DNA of 64,000 nt from Propionibacteriaceae bacterium (lineage in GTDB: Bacteria > Actinomycetota > Actinomycetes > Propionibacteriales > Propionibacteriaceae), in assembly GCA_009782915.1 (NCBI GenBank), contig WRIC01000009.1:1-64000 (forward strand). Reading direction: 5' to 3'. Below are positions 8,792-17,328 of this stretch, in pieces (position 1 is the first letter of the stretch; each line of letters opens with the position of its first letter). The notes below the pieces were generated by a model. It did no database searches, was not told the DNA's origin, and was given only the letters and a program-made list of their open reading frames with translations. A program made the translations under genes and the position numbers.

Positions 8792-9724
8792 ATGAACTCT
8801 TGGGTCAAACTTGCCATCATCTTACTGGTGGTGGAGCTTTTCTGGTGGTGCCCGGTGGCTTGGGCTTCACCTGTCGCTGTGGCACCAGTGCTGGGTGATG
8901 TCGTGCGCGAATTCGACCCGCCCGAGTATCGCTGGCTTGCTGGGCACCGTGGAGTGGACATCACAGCAGAGGTGGGAACCCCAGTTCTCGCTGCCATGGA
9001 CGGAGTGGTGTCTTTTGCTGGCATGGTAGCTGGCCGCCCAGTGATCTCAGTGAACCATGGCGAGCTCACCACGACCTATGAGCCAGTGGAACCGTCAGTA
9101 CGTGTGGGAGACCACGTCATGGCTGGTCAAGAAATCGGCCAGCTCATTGAGGGACATTCTTGTGAGATGACCTGTCTGCACTGGGGAGTGAAGAAAGGTG
9201 AGGACTATCTGGACCCTCTTGGTTTTCTTTCCGGTGGCCAGATTCGCCTGCTCACTGAACAAGGATTCGACATTGTCCGCCAGCGAGCAATCGAACTGAT
9301 GCTGATAGGTAATGGTCATCGCAGCGCCCTTGGACTCATCTCCCCCACTCGAGGGATAGTGACCTCCGCCTATGGAATGAGACACCACCCTATTTCAGGG
9401 AAGTGGAAGTTCCATGATGGGATAGATATTGCCCATGGATGTGGAACACCACTGGTTGCTGCTGCGTCGGGTCGGGTGGTGGAGTCGCACTATCACGGTG
9501 GTTATGGGAATCGATTAGTCATTGATCACGGTGTCCTCGGTGCGGTGCGAGTAAAAACAGGGTATAACCATGCTCAGCGATATTCAGTCCGCGTGGGTGA
9601 GCAGGTTTTTCAAGGGCAGGTTGTTGGTTGGATGGGGACCACTGGTTACTCCACAGGATGCCACCTGCACTTCCAGGTTTGGGTGAACGGATCCCTGATT
9701 AATCCCCGATCAGTCCTGCCCTGA
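8792..9724 (+). CDS. Secreted M23 peptidase with two LytM domains
   Basis: A secreted cell-wall peptidase-like protein (310 residues). Residues 1-25 form a signal peptide with cleavage probably after AWA. Two M23 (LytM) domains follow. The first has the H-x3-D site (H52, D56) but its HxH motif reads CLH (128-130), so one zinc ligand is lost. The second has both motifs (H208/D212 and H291/H293 in GCHLHFQ) and should be catalytic. In many actinomycetes an M23 gene sits next to a xerC-type recombinase gene, and here one lies 0.7 kb on. A CATAGT box six bases before the ATG suggests a leaderless start. It overlaps the end of def tail to tail by 15 bases. Confidence 0.85.
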   Translation: MNSWVKLAIILLVVELFWWCPVAWASPVAVAPVLGDVVREFDPPEYRWLAGHRGVDITAEVGTPVLAAMDGVVSFAGMVAGRPVISVNHGELTTTYEPVEPSVRVGDHVMAGQEIGQLIEGHSCEMTCLHWGVKKGEDYLDPLGFLSGGQIRLLTEQGFDIVRQRAIELMLIGNGHRSALGLISPTRGIVTSAYGMRHHPISGKWKFHDGIDIAHGCGTPLVAAASGRVVESHYHGGYGNRLVIDHGVLGAVRVKTGYNHAQRYSVRVGEQVFQGQVVGWMGTTGYSTGCHLHFQVWVNGSLINPRSVLP

Positions 9725-10312
9725 CGAGGGGTCGAATTCTGCTTTGTCGGAGATGGGCCAATCCTCGGAGTAACGATAAGCGGTCTGTTCGTGGTCAGCG
9801 TACAGTTGCTTGCGTGATCGAGCAGAAAGCCGATCCCCGAAGACAATGCCACCCAGATGGTCTGTTTCGTGCTGGAGACAGCGTGCCAGCATTCCAGTCC
9901 CGCTGACTTCCACCGGTTCACCCATGTGGTTGAGACCTCGACATAGGGCCGTACTGGGGCGAGCAAGCGTGGCAAAAGCACCAGGCAGGGACAGGCACCC
10001 TTCCTCATCGCTGGTGAGTTGTCTCAAGTCCCCCTCGGGCACCATCACTGTGGGATTAATCATGACACCAGTGTGGAGTTCGTCATCTGCATCTGGGCAG
10101 TGGTAGATGAAAATAGATCGATCATCACCTACCTGGGTGGCAGCCAACCCCACCCCCTGGGCTGCTTCCATGGTGGCAAACATATTGCGAAGAAAGATGT
10201 GAAGGGCCTCATCAAAGACGGTCACCGGGGTGGTGGGCTGATGAAGAACATCCTGTCCCCACCGGGTAATGCGAAGAATCTCCCCACCAGAAACGAGGTC
10301 CGCTAGCTCCAT
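9710..10312 (-). CDS. def: Peptide deformylase
   Basis: Removes the formyl group from the N-terminal Met of new proteins. All three family motifs are present: GVGLAATQVG (motif 1), EEGCLSLPG with the metal-binding Cys (motif 2) and QHETDHLGG with the HExxH metal site (motif 3). Length 200 residues, with a C-terminal tail of about 30 polar residues beyond the core, as in other actinobacterial forms. The ATG at 10312 is preceded by AAAGG. It is transcribed away from the xerC-like gene, with a 77-base shared promoter region. Confidence 0.95.
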   Translation of the reverse strand: MELADLVSGGEILRITRWGQDVLHQPTTPVTVFDEALHIFLRNMFATMEAAQGVGLAATQVGDDRSIFIYHCPDADDELHTGVMINPTVMVPEGDLRQLTSDEEGCLSLPGAFATLARPSTALCRGLNHMGEPVEVSGTGMLARCLQHETDHLGGIVFGDRLSARSRKQLYADHEQTAYRYSEDWPISDKAEFDPSSGQD

Positions 10313-10389
10313 GGTTAAACCTTTCTGCCCTCAATCCTATCTGATGACCGCGTGGCAGCCCCGATAATGTCACTGTCATACGGCATCCT

Positions 10390-11301
10390 GTGAAGGTGAG
10401 CAGGATTCGCGACCTTCTACCCCAGTACGGACAGCACCTGGGTGCTCGCTACTCTCCGCGTACACAGACAGCCTACCTGACTGATTTATCACTTTTTGCG
10501 CAATTCCTCGCTACCTGTGATGTGGAAGAAATCAGTGAGGTCAAACTCACCCACATCAGAGCATGGTTGGCTTCAATGTCGGATGAAGGGAAATCCAAGT
10601 CCACCCTGCAACGACGAACTGCAGGAGTCAAAGGACTCTTCTCCTGGGCACACACCAGTGGACTGATCACCACCAATCCCACCGTGGGACTCAAGAGTGT
10701 CAAAGTTCCCGACACTCTTCCCGAAACCATCACCCAGCGTGAAGCTCGCGAACTCATGGACTCACTGCACAGTGTTGCTGCCGAGAGTGACACCGCCGTG
10801 AGTTATCGAGACCTCGCCATCATGGAGATGCTCTATGCCACAGGGCTACGGGTATTCGAACTATGCAACCTCGACCTGGGCAGCCTTGACCGGGCACGCG
10901 AACTCGTGAGGGTCACAGGAAAAGGAGACAAAGAGCGCTCCGTACCAGTGGGGATCCCCGCCTGGAAAGCCCTCGACGCGTGGTTGGCCCGGCGAAGTGA
11001 ATTGGTCACCGAACGCTCTGGGAACGCGGTGTTCGTGGGGGAAAAACTGGGGGCACGCATCGATCAAAGAGTGGTACGGCGAATCGTCCACGGAAGTTTA
11101 GGACTCGTTGATGGTGCACCCGACCTGGGGCCCCACGGTCTTCGCCATGCCATGGCCACCCACATTCTGGAGGGGGGAGCTGATCTGCGCAGTGTGCAGG
11201 AAGTGCTTGGTCACTCCTCGATCACCACCACCCAGATTTACACCCATATATCTTCGGCACGGCTTAAAAGTGTCTTTGATCAAGCCCATCCACGCGCCTG
11301 A
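10390..11301 (+). CDS. xerC: Tyrosine recombinase, XerC type
   Basis: Site-specific recombinase of the Xer family, for chromosome dimer resolution, 303 residues. The N-terminal SAM-like core-binding domain (about 10-95) is followed by the catalytic domain with the first Arg in ATGLRVFELCNL, Lys in TGKGDKERSVP, the HGLRH box, the His of LGHSSITTTQIYTH and the nucleophile Tyr in the same motif. The length and absence of extra domains match XerC/XerD rather than phage integrases. The start is the GTG at 10390. No dif-like site is recognised nearby. The gene has no partner in the same operon. Confidence 0.85.
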   Translation: MKVSRIRDLLPQYGQHLGARYSPRTQTAYLTDLSLFAQFLATCDVEEISEVKLTHIRAWLASMSDEGKSKSTLQRRTAGVKGLFSWAHTSGLITTNPTVGLKSVKVPDTLPETITQREARELMDSLHSVAAESDTAVSYRDLAIMEMLYATGLRVFELCNLDLGSLDRARELVRVTGKGDKERSVPVGIPAWKALDAWLARRSELVTERSGNAVFVGEKLGARIDQRVVRRIVHGSLGLVDGAPDLGPHGLRHAMATHILEGGADLRSVQEVLGHSSITTTQIYTHISSARLKSVFDQAHPRA

Positions 11302-11305
11302 AAAC

Positions 11306-12091
11306 TCACCAAGACCCCTGGGCGTACCACCGCCCTCGTACCTCCATGACCTTCAGTGGCATATCAAAGGTACGGCTGAGAACCTCCGAAGTCATCACCT
11401 CAGCGATCGGCCCCATCGCCACCACGCGCCCCTGTTTGAGGAACAAGGCATGGGTGACACCCTGGGGGATCTCCTCCACGTGGTGGGTCACCATGACAAT
11501 AGTCGGTGACATCGGATCATTGGCCAACTCCGCCAAGGTAGCAAGCAAGAATTCACGACCAGCAAGATCGAGACCCGCTGTTGGCTCATCCAGGAGAAGA
11601 ATCTCGGGGTCACTCATGAGCGCACGGCAGATCTGAACGCGTTGGCGCTCCCCCTCCGACAGGGTCCCAAAAGGTCGATCGGCAAGAGCATCAATCCTCA
11701 GTCTGCCCAGGAGCTGATGGGCCCTGGTCACATCAATGGGTGTATATTCCTCGTTCCAGCGACCAAATTGACCGTAAACCGAGGACATCACCACATCAAT
11801 GACCCTCTCATCGGTGGGGATCTGCGCTTCAAGACCAGCAGAGGCCATCCCAATCAGTGGGCGAAGCTCAAAGACATCAACCTCACCCAGCTTGTGACCC
11901 AAGAGGCGCACCTCACCGGTGGTGGGAAACATTTGAGCTGCCACCATGTTCATGAGGGTAGTTTTCCCAGCGCCATTCGGGCCAATGATGACCCACCTCT
12001 CTGCCTCATCCACCGACCAGTTCAGATGATCGAGCAGGAAGGTACGGCCACGCCTCAGCGTCACTTCATAGACGTCGATGACCGTACTCAT
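11306..12091 (-). CDS. ABC transporter ATP-binding protein (YlmA-like)
   Basis: An ABC ATPase of 261 residues with Walker A GPNGAGKTTL (about 38-47), the signature LSEGERQRVQICRALM, Walker B ILLLDEPTAGLD and the switch His in MVTHHVEEIP. It resembles the stand-alone YlmA/ModF-like group. No permease or binding-protein gene is adjacent, so its partner and substrate are unknown. A TAGGTT box seven bases before the ATG (on the minus strand, 12104-12099) suggests a leaderless message. It is tail to tail with the xerC-like gene, four bases apart. Confidence 0.85.
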   Translation of the reverse strand: MSTVIDVYEVTLRRGRTFLLDHLNWSVDEAERWVIIGPNGAGKTTLMNMVAAQMFPTTGEVRLLGHKLGEVDVFELRPLIGMASAGLEAQIPTDERVIDVVMSSVYGQFGRWNEEYTPIDVTRAHQLLGRLRIDALADRPFGTLSEGERQRVQICRALMSDPEILLLDEPTAGLDLAGREFLLATLAELANDPMSPTIVMVTHHVEEIPQGVTHALFLKQGRVVAMGPIAEVMTSEVLSRTFDMPLKVMEVRGRWYAQGSW

Positions 12092-12148
12092 AAGAGATAA
12101 CCTAGCGGAAACCTCACTGTTTCCCTATTGACGCGACCGTGGATGATT

Positions 12149-12616
12149 CTAGCCGGGCAGAGTACGTTCAATAGCATTAGCCAGCTCCGCAATATCGAAA
12201 ACACTCTGTTGGCCACCAGACACTGAGGTCATCACCCCGTCTGTGAGCATCGTAATGCAGGCCACCTGCTGTGGTGGAGGTGATTTTTGGGCATTAGATT
12301 TCCATAAAATCCCGCACCGAGAAGTGCCATACCACTGGGATTCGCGCAGATTAGTTCCCTGAAATTCACCAGTGAAATCGAAAGAGACCACCACCAGATC
12401 CAGTGGAGAATTATTGTGGGCATAGGTCACACTCAACTGCTGTGGAACCGGATCAGGGCCCAGGACCGTATAATCCCCCACTTCGATAGGGAAGACAGCA
12501 CCCCCCATTGACTTCGTAGGCGCCTGAGGAGGAATGGTGATGTCTGGTTCCTCTTCCTTGGAGCAAGCCGCAAGCAACACGCACAGAATCAATCCAAGAC
12601 CCAGTATCTTCTTCAT
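12149..12616 (-). CDS. Putative lipoprotein
   Basis: A 155-residue protein with a clear type II signal peptide: KK at the N-terminus, a hydrophobic stretch and the lipobox LLAAC (Cys18), followed by SKEEEP. It should be anchored to the outer face of the membrane. The mature part contains a pair of cysteines near the C-terminal third and no recognised domain. It follows the ABC-F gene by seven bases on the same strand and is probably co-transcribed. Function unknown. Confidence 0.75.
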   Translation of the reverse strand: MKKILGLGLILCVLLAACSKEEEPDITIPPQAPTKSMGGAVFPIEVGDYTVLGPDPVPQQLSVTYAHNNSPLDLVVVSFDFTGEFQGTNLRESQWYGTSRCGILWKSNAQKSPPPQQVACITMLTDGVMTSVSGGQQSVFDIAELANAIERTLPG

Positions 12617-12623
12617 GTTCCAC

Positions 12624-14222
12624 CTAAGCTAGAGCAACCAATTCCAGGTATTCATCATTCCACAGGTCTTCGGTTCCATCCGGTAACAACAGCACCCGAT
12701 CCGGATTCAGCGCCTCAACTGCCCCCTCATCGTGGGTAACCAACACAATAGCTCCCGCATAAGTGTTGATGGCTTTCAGTATTTCTTCTCGCGAAGCGGG
12801 GTCCAGGTTGTTGGTTGGTTCGTCGAGCAGCAGAACATTCGATCGTGATACCACCAACATGGCCAAGGCTAGGCGTGTTTTTTCTCCACCCGACAGTACG
12901 CGGGCTGGTTTGTCCACGTCGTCACCAACAAACAGGAAAGAACCAAGGATGGTACGAGCTTCAGTTTCGGTGAGTTGGGAGGCGTACCCCATCATGTTTT
13001 CCAAGACTGTTTGCGAAAAGTCGAGGGTCTCATGTTCCTGGGCATAGTAACCGAGTTTAAGACCGTGACCTTCGATGACCTCCCCCAGATCGGGCTCCTC
13101 CACACCGGCGAGCAACCTCAGTAGTGTTGTTTTTCCTGCACCATTAAGTCCCAGGATGACCACTCGTGATCCGCGATCAATCACGAGGTCGACTGAGAAG
13201 AAAACCTCCAAGGACCCATAACTCTTGGCCAGATCCTCACCCGACAGTGGTGTTTTCCCGCAGGGAGCAGGATCAGGGAATCGAAGGTGGGCTACCTTGT
13301 CTTGTTTGCGCTGAGACTCCAATCCTTCAAGCAGTTTCGCTGCCCTCTTGTCCATGCTCTGAGCTGCCACGGCTTTCGTGGCTTTGGCCCTCATATGATC
13401 GGCTTGTGCCTTGAGGGCGGCTGCTTTACGTTCAGCATTGGCGCGTTGGCGTTTGCGTCGTCGCTCATCCGCTTCACGTTGTTCCAGATATTTCACCCAA
13501 CCCACGTTGTACTGATCAAGGATCTGGCGTGAAGCATCAAGGTGATAGACCTTGTTCATGGTTTCCCCCAACAGGCTCACATCATGGGAGATGACCACCA
13601 ATCCGCCTGCGAAACCCTGCAGATAACTTCTCAGCCAGTTAATCGAATCAGCATCCAGATGGTTGGTGGGTTCGTCCAGTAGAAGGGTGTTGGCACCCAG
13701 AAAGAGGATGCGCGCAAGTTCCACTCGCCTTCGTTGACCACCCGAGAGGGTTTCTAGTGTTTGATCCAGTACGCGATCAGGTAGACCCACATTGGCTGCG
13801 ATTCGACTCGCCTCAGCTGATGCCCCGTACCCTCCCTGAGAGAGAAACTCATTTTCCGCCCGTGCGTAGGATGCCATGGCGGATTTTCGCTCATCGCCAT
13901 GGGTGTCAGCCATGAGGTGGGAGTGTTTATCCATTCTCGCCATGATGTGATCCAAGCCTCGCGCTGAGAGGATTCTCGATTTTGCCGTCATATGAAGATC
14001 GCCAGTACGTGGGTCCTGGGGAAGGTATCCGATCACCCCTGAGTGGGACACTGCCCCTGATGCTGGCTGGGATTGACCAGCCATGATAGTCATGAGAGTT
14101 GTTTTACCTGCACCATTTCTCCCCACCAAACCAATCTTGTCCCCAGCTGAAACCGTGAAAGTAGTGGGTTCCATGAGAAGCTGGGCACCCACGCGTACCT
14201 CAACGTCCTTAACTTGGAGCAT
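12624..14222 (-). CDS. ABC-F family ATP-binding protein
   Basis: A soluble protein with two ABC domains in tandem and no membrane helices, the ABC-F layout of ribosome-associated ATPases. Domain 1 has Walker A GRNGAGKTTL (about 34-43) and LSGGQRRRVELARILF. The charged linker (about 230-290, rich in Arg, Lys and Ala) matches the P-site tRNA interaction motif region. Domain 2 has GLNGAGKTTL, LSGGEKTRLALAMLV and LLLDEPTNNLDP. The start is the ATG at 14222 with GAGGA eight bases before. The TTG two codons further upstream would overlap the ribosome binding site. A translation factor or antibiotic-protection role is possible; the subfamily is not determined. Confidence 0.9.
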   Translation of the reverse strand: MLQVKDVEVRVGAQLLMEPTTFTVSAGDKIGLVGRNGAGKTTLMTIMAGQSQPASGAVSHSGVIGYLPQDPRTGDLHMTAKSRILSARGLDHIMARMDKHSHLMADTHGDERKSAMASYARAENEFLSQGGYGASAEASRIAANVGLPDRVLDQTLETLSGGQRRRVELARILFLGANTLLLDEPTNHLDADSINWLRSYLQGFAGGLVVISHDVSLLGETMNKVYHLDASRQILDQYNVGWVKYLEQREADERRRKRQRANAERKAAALKAQADHMRAKATKAVAAQSMDKRAAKLLEGLESQRKQDKVAHLRFPDPAPCGKTPLSGEDLAKSYGSLEVFFSVDLVIDRGSRVVILGLNGAGKTTLLRLLAGVEEPDLGEVIEGHGLKLGYYAQEHETLDFSQTVLENMMGYASQLTETEARTILGSFLFVGDDVDKPARVLSGGEKTRLALAMLVVSRSNVLLLDEPTNNLDPASREEILKAINTYAGAIVLVTHDEGAVEALNPDRVLLLPDGTEDLWNDEYLELVALA

Positions 14223-14267
14223 GGTCAAAGTCCTCGTTTAGGAGGAAAAAATGGCGGGATCAGGCAA

Positions 14268-14396
14268 TCAGAACACCGGGTCCAAAGCCTCAGACCACAG
14301 TTCTGCCTCCTCTTCGGCAGCTCTCTTGGCGCTCATCACATAGATAACAGCAACAATGGCAAGCAACAGAATCGTTATGAGTGCAGGTTTACGCAT
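14268..14396 (-). CDS. Small single-pass membrane protein (42 aa)
   Basis: A short frame encoding 42 residues: a positively charged start (MRKPA), one membrane helix (about 6-20, ITILLLAIVAVIYVM) and an acidic tail (AEEEAELW). No homologue is recognised. The charge layout fits a short membrane protein with the N-terminus inside. A TAAACT box lies seven bases before the ATG (minus strand 14409-14404), giving a leaderless start. This, the composition and the fit into the gap between two genes support it. It is not certain. Confidence 0.5.
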   Translation of the reverse strand: MRKPALITILLLAIVAVIYVMSAKRAAEEEAELWSEALDPVF

Positions 14397-14437
14397 AGGG
14401 AGAAGTTTATCGCATCCACAGCATTTCTGGCTGTGCA

Positions 14438-14965
14438 CTACCACTGACCAATATGGAAGATGATCGAGTTGACCATTCCCATGGACAACATGAAGGGGGA
14501 ACCCACTAAGGCCAAGACGATACCGATGACACCGTATCTGCGCCCATGGTTGGCGACCACTCCAGCCAGCGACACGATGAATCCTGCTGCAGCGCCACAC
14601 GCTTCGAGAAAAACCATGAACATGATGCGATCGATAGCCGCCTGTTCTTGAGCAGGCAAATCCGAAATCTGGGCATCACCCATAAATCCAGCAGCAAAGA
14701 ATGTATCCGACACCAAGTGGCCGGTGAGCAGCAGAAGTAGCGAAAAGAAACCCGCGATGTACAGCCCGATCATCCCCACTGTCATAGGAGTCTTGACCTT
14801 GGGTGTTGGGCTCTCAGTGTCATCCAGGTAGGAGATTTCTGCGATTGCCGCCTCGTTGTAGACCTGATAGGAATCCGACAGTGAATACCCCAAAGTCGCT
14901 TGTTCAGGCAGGTCATTGCTGTTTTCTTCCACCACAGTACGGGGAGCAGGAACGGGCTTTGTCAT
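14438..14965 (-). CDS. Hypothetical membrane protein with 3 helices
   Basis: Not recognised. The first 60 residues are polar and acidic with Pro-rich stretches and probably cytoplasmic. Hydrophobic segments follow at about 62-85, 112-135 and 145-165, so three membrane passes are likely. The start at 14965 is supported by a near-consensus TATTAT box six bases before the ATG (minus strand 14977-14972), which means a leaderless message. It may be co-transcribed with the 42-residue membrane protein downstream. Confidence 0.7.
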   Translation of the reverse strand: MTKPVPAPRTVVEENSNDLPEQATLGYSLSDSYQVYNEAAIAEISYLDDTESPTPKVKTPMTVGMIGLYIAGFFSLLLLLTGHLVSDTFFAAGFMGDAQISDLPAQEQAAIDRIMFMVFLEACGAAAGFIVSLAGVVANHGRRYGVIGIVLALVGSPFMLSMGMVNSIIFHIGQW

Positions 14966-15062
14966 GATTCCATAATACCACAGTAGGTCCTGGGAACAGG
15001 CACCACTGTACTAGGTGACCCACATTCACTCTCGAGGTTCAAAACACCCGGATTGCCTTCCC

Positions 15063-15101
15063 GCCCACAGATAACGGTCATGGCGACCGTTTTCTGTGGG
15101 C
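15063..15101 (-). terminator. Bipartite hairpin after the suf operon
   Basis: GCCCACAGA (15063-15071) pairs perfectly with TCTGTGGGC (15093-15101), and inside it ACGGTC pairs with GACCGT. The hairpin begins 37 bases after the end of the last suf gene and has no U-tract, as is frequent for GC-rich Gram-positive terminators. The remaining gap to 14966 shows no gene. Confidence 0.5.
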
Positions 15102-15137
15102 ACGGATGGCACGTCACCCTGCGGAGGTGGGTCGGTG

Positions 15138-15581
15138 TTACAGGTTGAAACCGATGGCGCGCATTTGTTCGCGGCCATCGTCGGTGATCATGTCCATGGT
15201 CCACGGTGGCATCCACACCCAGTTGATGACTGCGGAGCGGGTACGCGTACTCAGCAGGAAATACACATCGGATTCAATGTGGTCGGTGAGCGGGCAAGCG
15301 GGGCTCGTCAACGTCATGTCGAGGGTGACCCGACCATCATCAGTGATATCTACGCCATAGACCAAACCCAGGTCTACGATGTTGACACCGATCTCGGGGT
15401 CAACAACATCGCGGAGCAACTCCATGATCTCTTCGGATGTCGGCCAGGGGCCTTCCACCTCCGCAATCTCCTCGGCTACGACTTCATCCTGAGCCGCATC
15501 ACTAACCTCGCCAATCGCACCATTGTGTTTCGAGTCGTCAATTTCCTCAGTCATGTCTTCACTATTTAGCACTGTGTTCAC
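15138..15581 (-). CDS. sufT: SufT-like MIP18/PaaD-domain protein
   Basis: A metal-sulfur cluster assembly factor of the MIP18 (DUF59) family and the last gene of the suf operon. The C-terminal 100 residues hold the family motifs VVDPEIGVNIVDLGLVY and TLTSPACPLTDHIE with the conserved Cys. The first 45 residues are an acidic, probably disordered extension. The GTG at 15581 lies three bases after the sufU stop. An in-frame ATG at 15554 is the alternative start. The role is inferred from family and position: it helps mature Fe-S proteins rather than build the cluster. Confidence 0.85.
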   Translation of the reverse strand: MNTVLNSEDMTEEIDDSKHNGAIGEVSDAAQDEVVAEEIAEVEGPWPTSEEIMELLRDVVDPEIGVNIVDLGLVYGVDITDDGRVTLDMTLTSPACPLTDHIESDVYFLLSTRTRSAVINWVWMPPWTMDMITDDGREQMRAIGFNL

Positions 15582-15584
15582 CTT

Positions 15585-16094
15585 CTACATCTGCGACTTT
15601 GGGGACGGTACTGTTGTGTCCCAGAAACGTGACAAAACAGTACCGTCCCCATTTGTCACGGTTTCTACGCGGATGAGGGCGTCCCTTAAGGCTGACCAGC
15701 CCAGCATTGCGCACTTCACTCGTGCGGGGAATTGGGCCACACCATAGAAAGCTATTGCGTCGCCGTAGACCTCTTCATCGAGTTCAACAGTTCCCTGGCC
15801 CTCGATCATGGTCAGGAAACCCTGATAGAGCTGGTGGGATTCGGCCACAGGTTGACCGATGACCAGATCGGTCATCACCGAGGTGGACGCTTGGGAGATA
15901 GAACACCCCACAGCTTCATAACTCACGTCCACCACCTGGTCGTCAACCACGCTCACCCTCAAGGTGAGTTCGTCTCCACAGGAGGGATTCACATGACCCA
16001 CCTCCACATCAAAAGGCTCACGCAAGCCACTGTGATGTTTCTGGCGATAATGATCCAAGATGATTTCTTGATAGAGCTCAGTGAGATTATCCAC
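15585..16094 (-). CDS. sufU: SufU Fe-S assembly protein, repeat-encoded tail
   Basis: Zinc-dependent sulfurtransferase partner of SufS. It takes the persulfide sulfur from the desulfurase. The start is the GTG at 16094, with GGGAG before it and an 8-base overlap with the sufS stop. The reading upstream of that lies inside sufS. In the 169-residue product the zinc ligands are C39 and D41 (NPSCGDE), C64 (GCSIS) and C128 (RVKCAM). The family normally ends shortly after the last helix near residue 143. Here residues 146-165 are encoded by a palindromic repeat (15601-15659) that keeps the frame open to the stop at 15585. The tail probably does not disturb the fold, since all ligands are upstream of it. 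Confidence 0.92.
   Translation of the reverse strand: MDNLTELYQEIILDHYRQKHHSGLREPFDVEVGHVNPSCGDELTLRVSVVDDQVVDVSYEAVGCSISQASTSVMTDLVIGQPVAESHQLYQGFLTMIEGQGTVELDEEVYGDAIAFYGVAQFPARVKCAMLGWSALRDALIRVETVTNGDGTVLSRFWDTTVPSPKSQM
15601..15659. repeat. Palindromic element inside the 3' end of sufU
   Basis: GGGGACGGTACTGTT (15601-15615) is the exact reverse complement of AACAGTACCGTCCCC (15636-15650). A second, overlapping pair is GTGACAAA (15629-15636) and TTTGTCAC (15652-15659). A related element sharing GTGACAAAAC and GGGGACGG lies at 40610-40644. It adds about 20 codons to sufU without a stop. Confidence 0.85.
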
Positions 16095-17328
16095 GACTCC
16101 CCCTCGCAACAGAAAAGAACACCAAGGTATCCTCCAAAGCATTGCCTAAAGCATCAATATCCTCAGGTGTGGTGTAGAGGTACGACGACATCCTCACACT
16201 CGATTGCACCCCCAAGCGCTCATGTAAGGGGCGAGCACAATGATGCCCACCACGTACGGCCACCCCTCGAGCATCGAGAACCTGCATCACATCGTGCGGG
16301 TGAACATCAGCTAACTCGAAAGACACAGCTGCCACCCGATCACCAGAAGATGGTCCTAGCACCCTCACCTCGGGAATCGCAGCCAAGACATCCAGAGCAT
16401 AAGCTGTCATCGAGGTGGTGTGAGCTGCGATCTCTTCTATACCCACCTCAGTGAGATAGTCCACGGCAGCTGCCAAACCCACAGCCTCACCAATGGGTGG
16501 GGTGCCTGCCTCGAAACGATATGGCGGTTGGGCATAGGTCGTACGCGCCATGGTCACTTTTTCGATCATCTCTCCCCCGCTGAGGAAAGGTGGCAGTGAT
16601 TCGAGTAATTCATAGCGCCCCCAGAGGATACCTATCCCTGTGGGGCCACACATCTTGTGCCCAGTGAAAGCCATCAGATCAGCCCCCAGAGCCGCAACAT
16701 CCACCGATTCGTGTGGGACGAGTTGTGACCCATCCACCACCATCACGGCTCCCACCACATGAGCCCAAGCAGATATCTCAGCAATCGGGAATCTCACACC
16801 AGTCACATTCGACATCGCTGTCAGTGACACCACCTTGGTCGACTCATTGATCAGAGACTGAGCGCGAGCCTTCTCTACGTCCAGGAAACCATCATCATCG
16901 ACATCAAACCATCGAAGTGTCGCACCCGTACGTTCACAGGCCATCTGCCAGGGAACAATGTTGGAGTGGTGTTCCGCCACGGAGATCACGACCTCATCAC
17001 CAGGGCCCAAACGCGAGCTAAGAGTGTAAGCAGCGAGGTTCAATGCTTCGGAGGCATTCTTGGTGAAAATGATCTGTGAGGATTGGGCGCCAATGAATGA
17101 GGCAACCTTAGCTCGCGCCGACTCATAGGCTTCACTGGCTTCGGTTCCCAAGGTGTGCATAGCGCGGGCGACATTAGCATTGTGGGTCAAGAAGAATTCA
17201 CTCATCGCCTGGATCACTGCAGTGGGTTTCTGGGAGGTATTAGCCGAATCCAGGTAAACCAACTGATGGCCTTTGACCTGGCGTTCCAGGACAGGGAAAT
17301 CACGACGAATCTTCGCCAGATCAAGCAT
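16087..17328 (-). CDS. sufS: Cysteine desulfurase SufS
   Basis: PLP-dependent class V aminotransferase fold enzyme that takes sulfur from cysteine as a persulfide for Fe-S assembly. The product starts MLDLAKIRRDFPVLE. The PLP Lys is in FTGHKMCGPTG, and the persulfide Cys in RGGHHCARPLHERLG near residue 365. The motif AEHHSNIVPW holds the PLP-stacking His. The ATG at 17328 overlaps the sufC stop by 8 bases; the upstream alternative (17352) lies within sufC. The next gene is sufU, its usual partner. The length (about 413 residues) is normal for group II desulfurases. Confidence 0.95.
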   Translation of the reverse strand: MLDLAKIRRDFPVLERQVKGHQLVYLDSANTSQKPTAVIQAMSEFFLTHNANVARAMHTLGTEASEAYESARAKVASFIGAQSSQIIFTKNASEALNLAAYTLSSRLGPGDEVVISVAEHHSNIVPWQMACERTGATLRWFDVDDDGFLDVEKARAQSLINESTKVVSLTAMSNVTGVRFPIAEISAWAHVVGAVMVVDGSQLVPHESVDVAALGADLMAFTGHKMCGPTGIGILWGRYELLESLPPFLSGGEMIEKVTMARTTYAQPPYRFEAGTPPIGEAVGLAAAVDYLTEVGIEEIAAHTTSMTAYALDVLAAIPEVRVLGPSSGDRVAAVSFELADVHPHDVMQVLDARGVAVRGGHHCARPLHERLGVQSSVRMSSYLYTTPEDIDALGNALEDTLVFFSVARGSRG

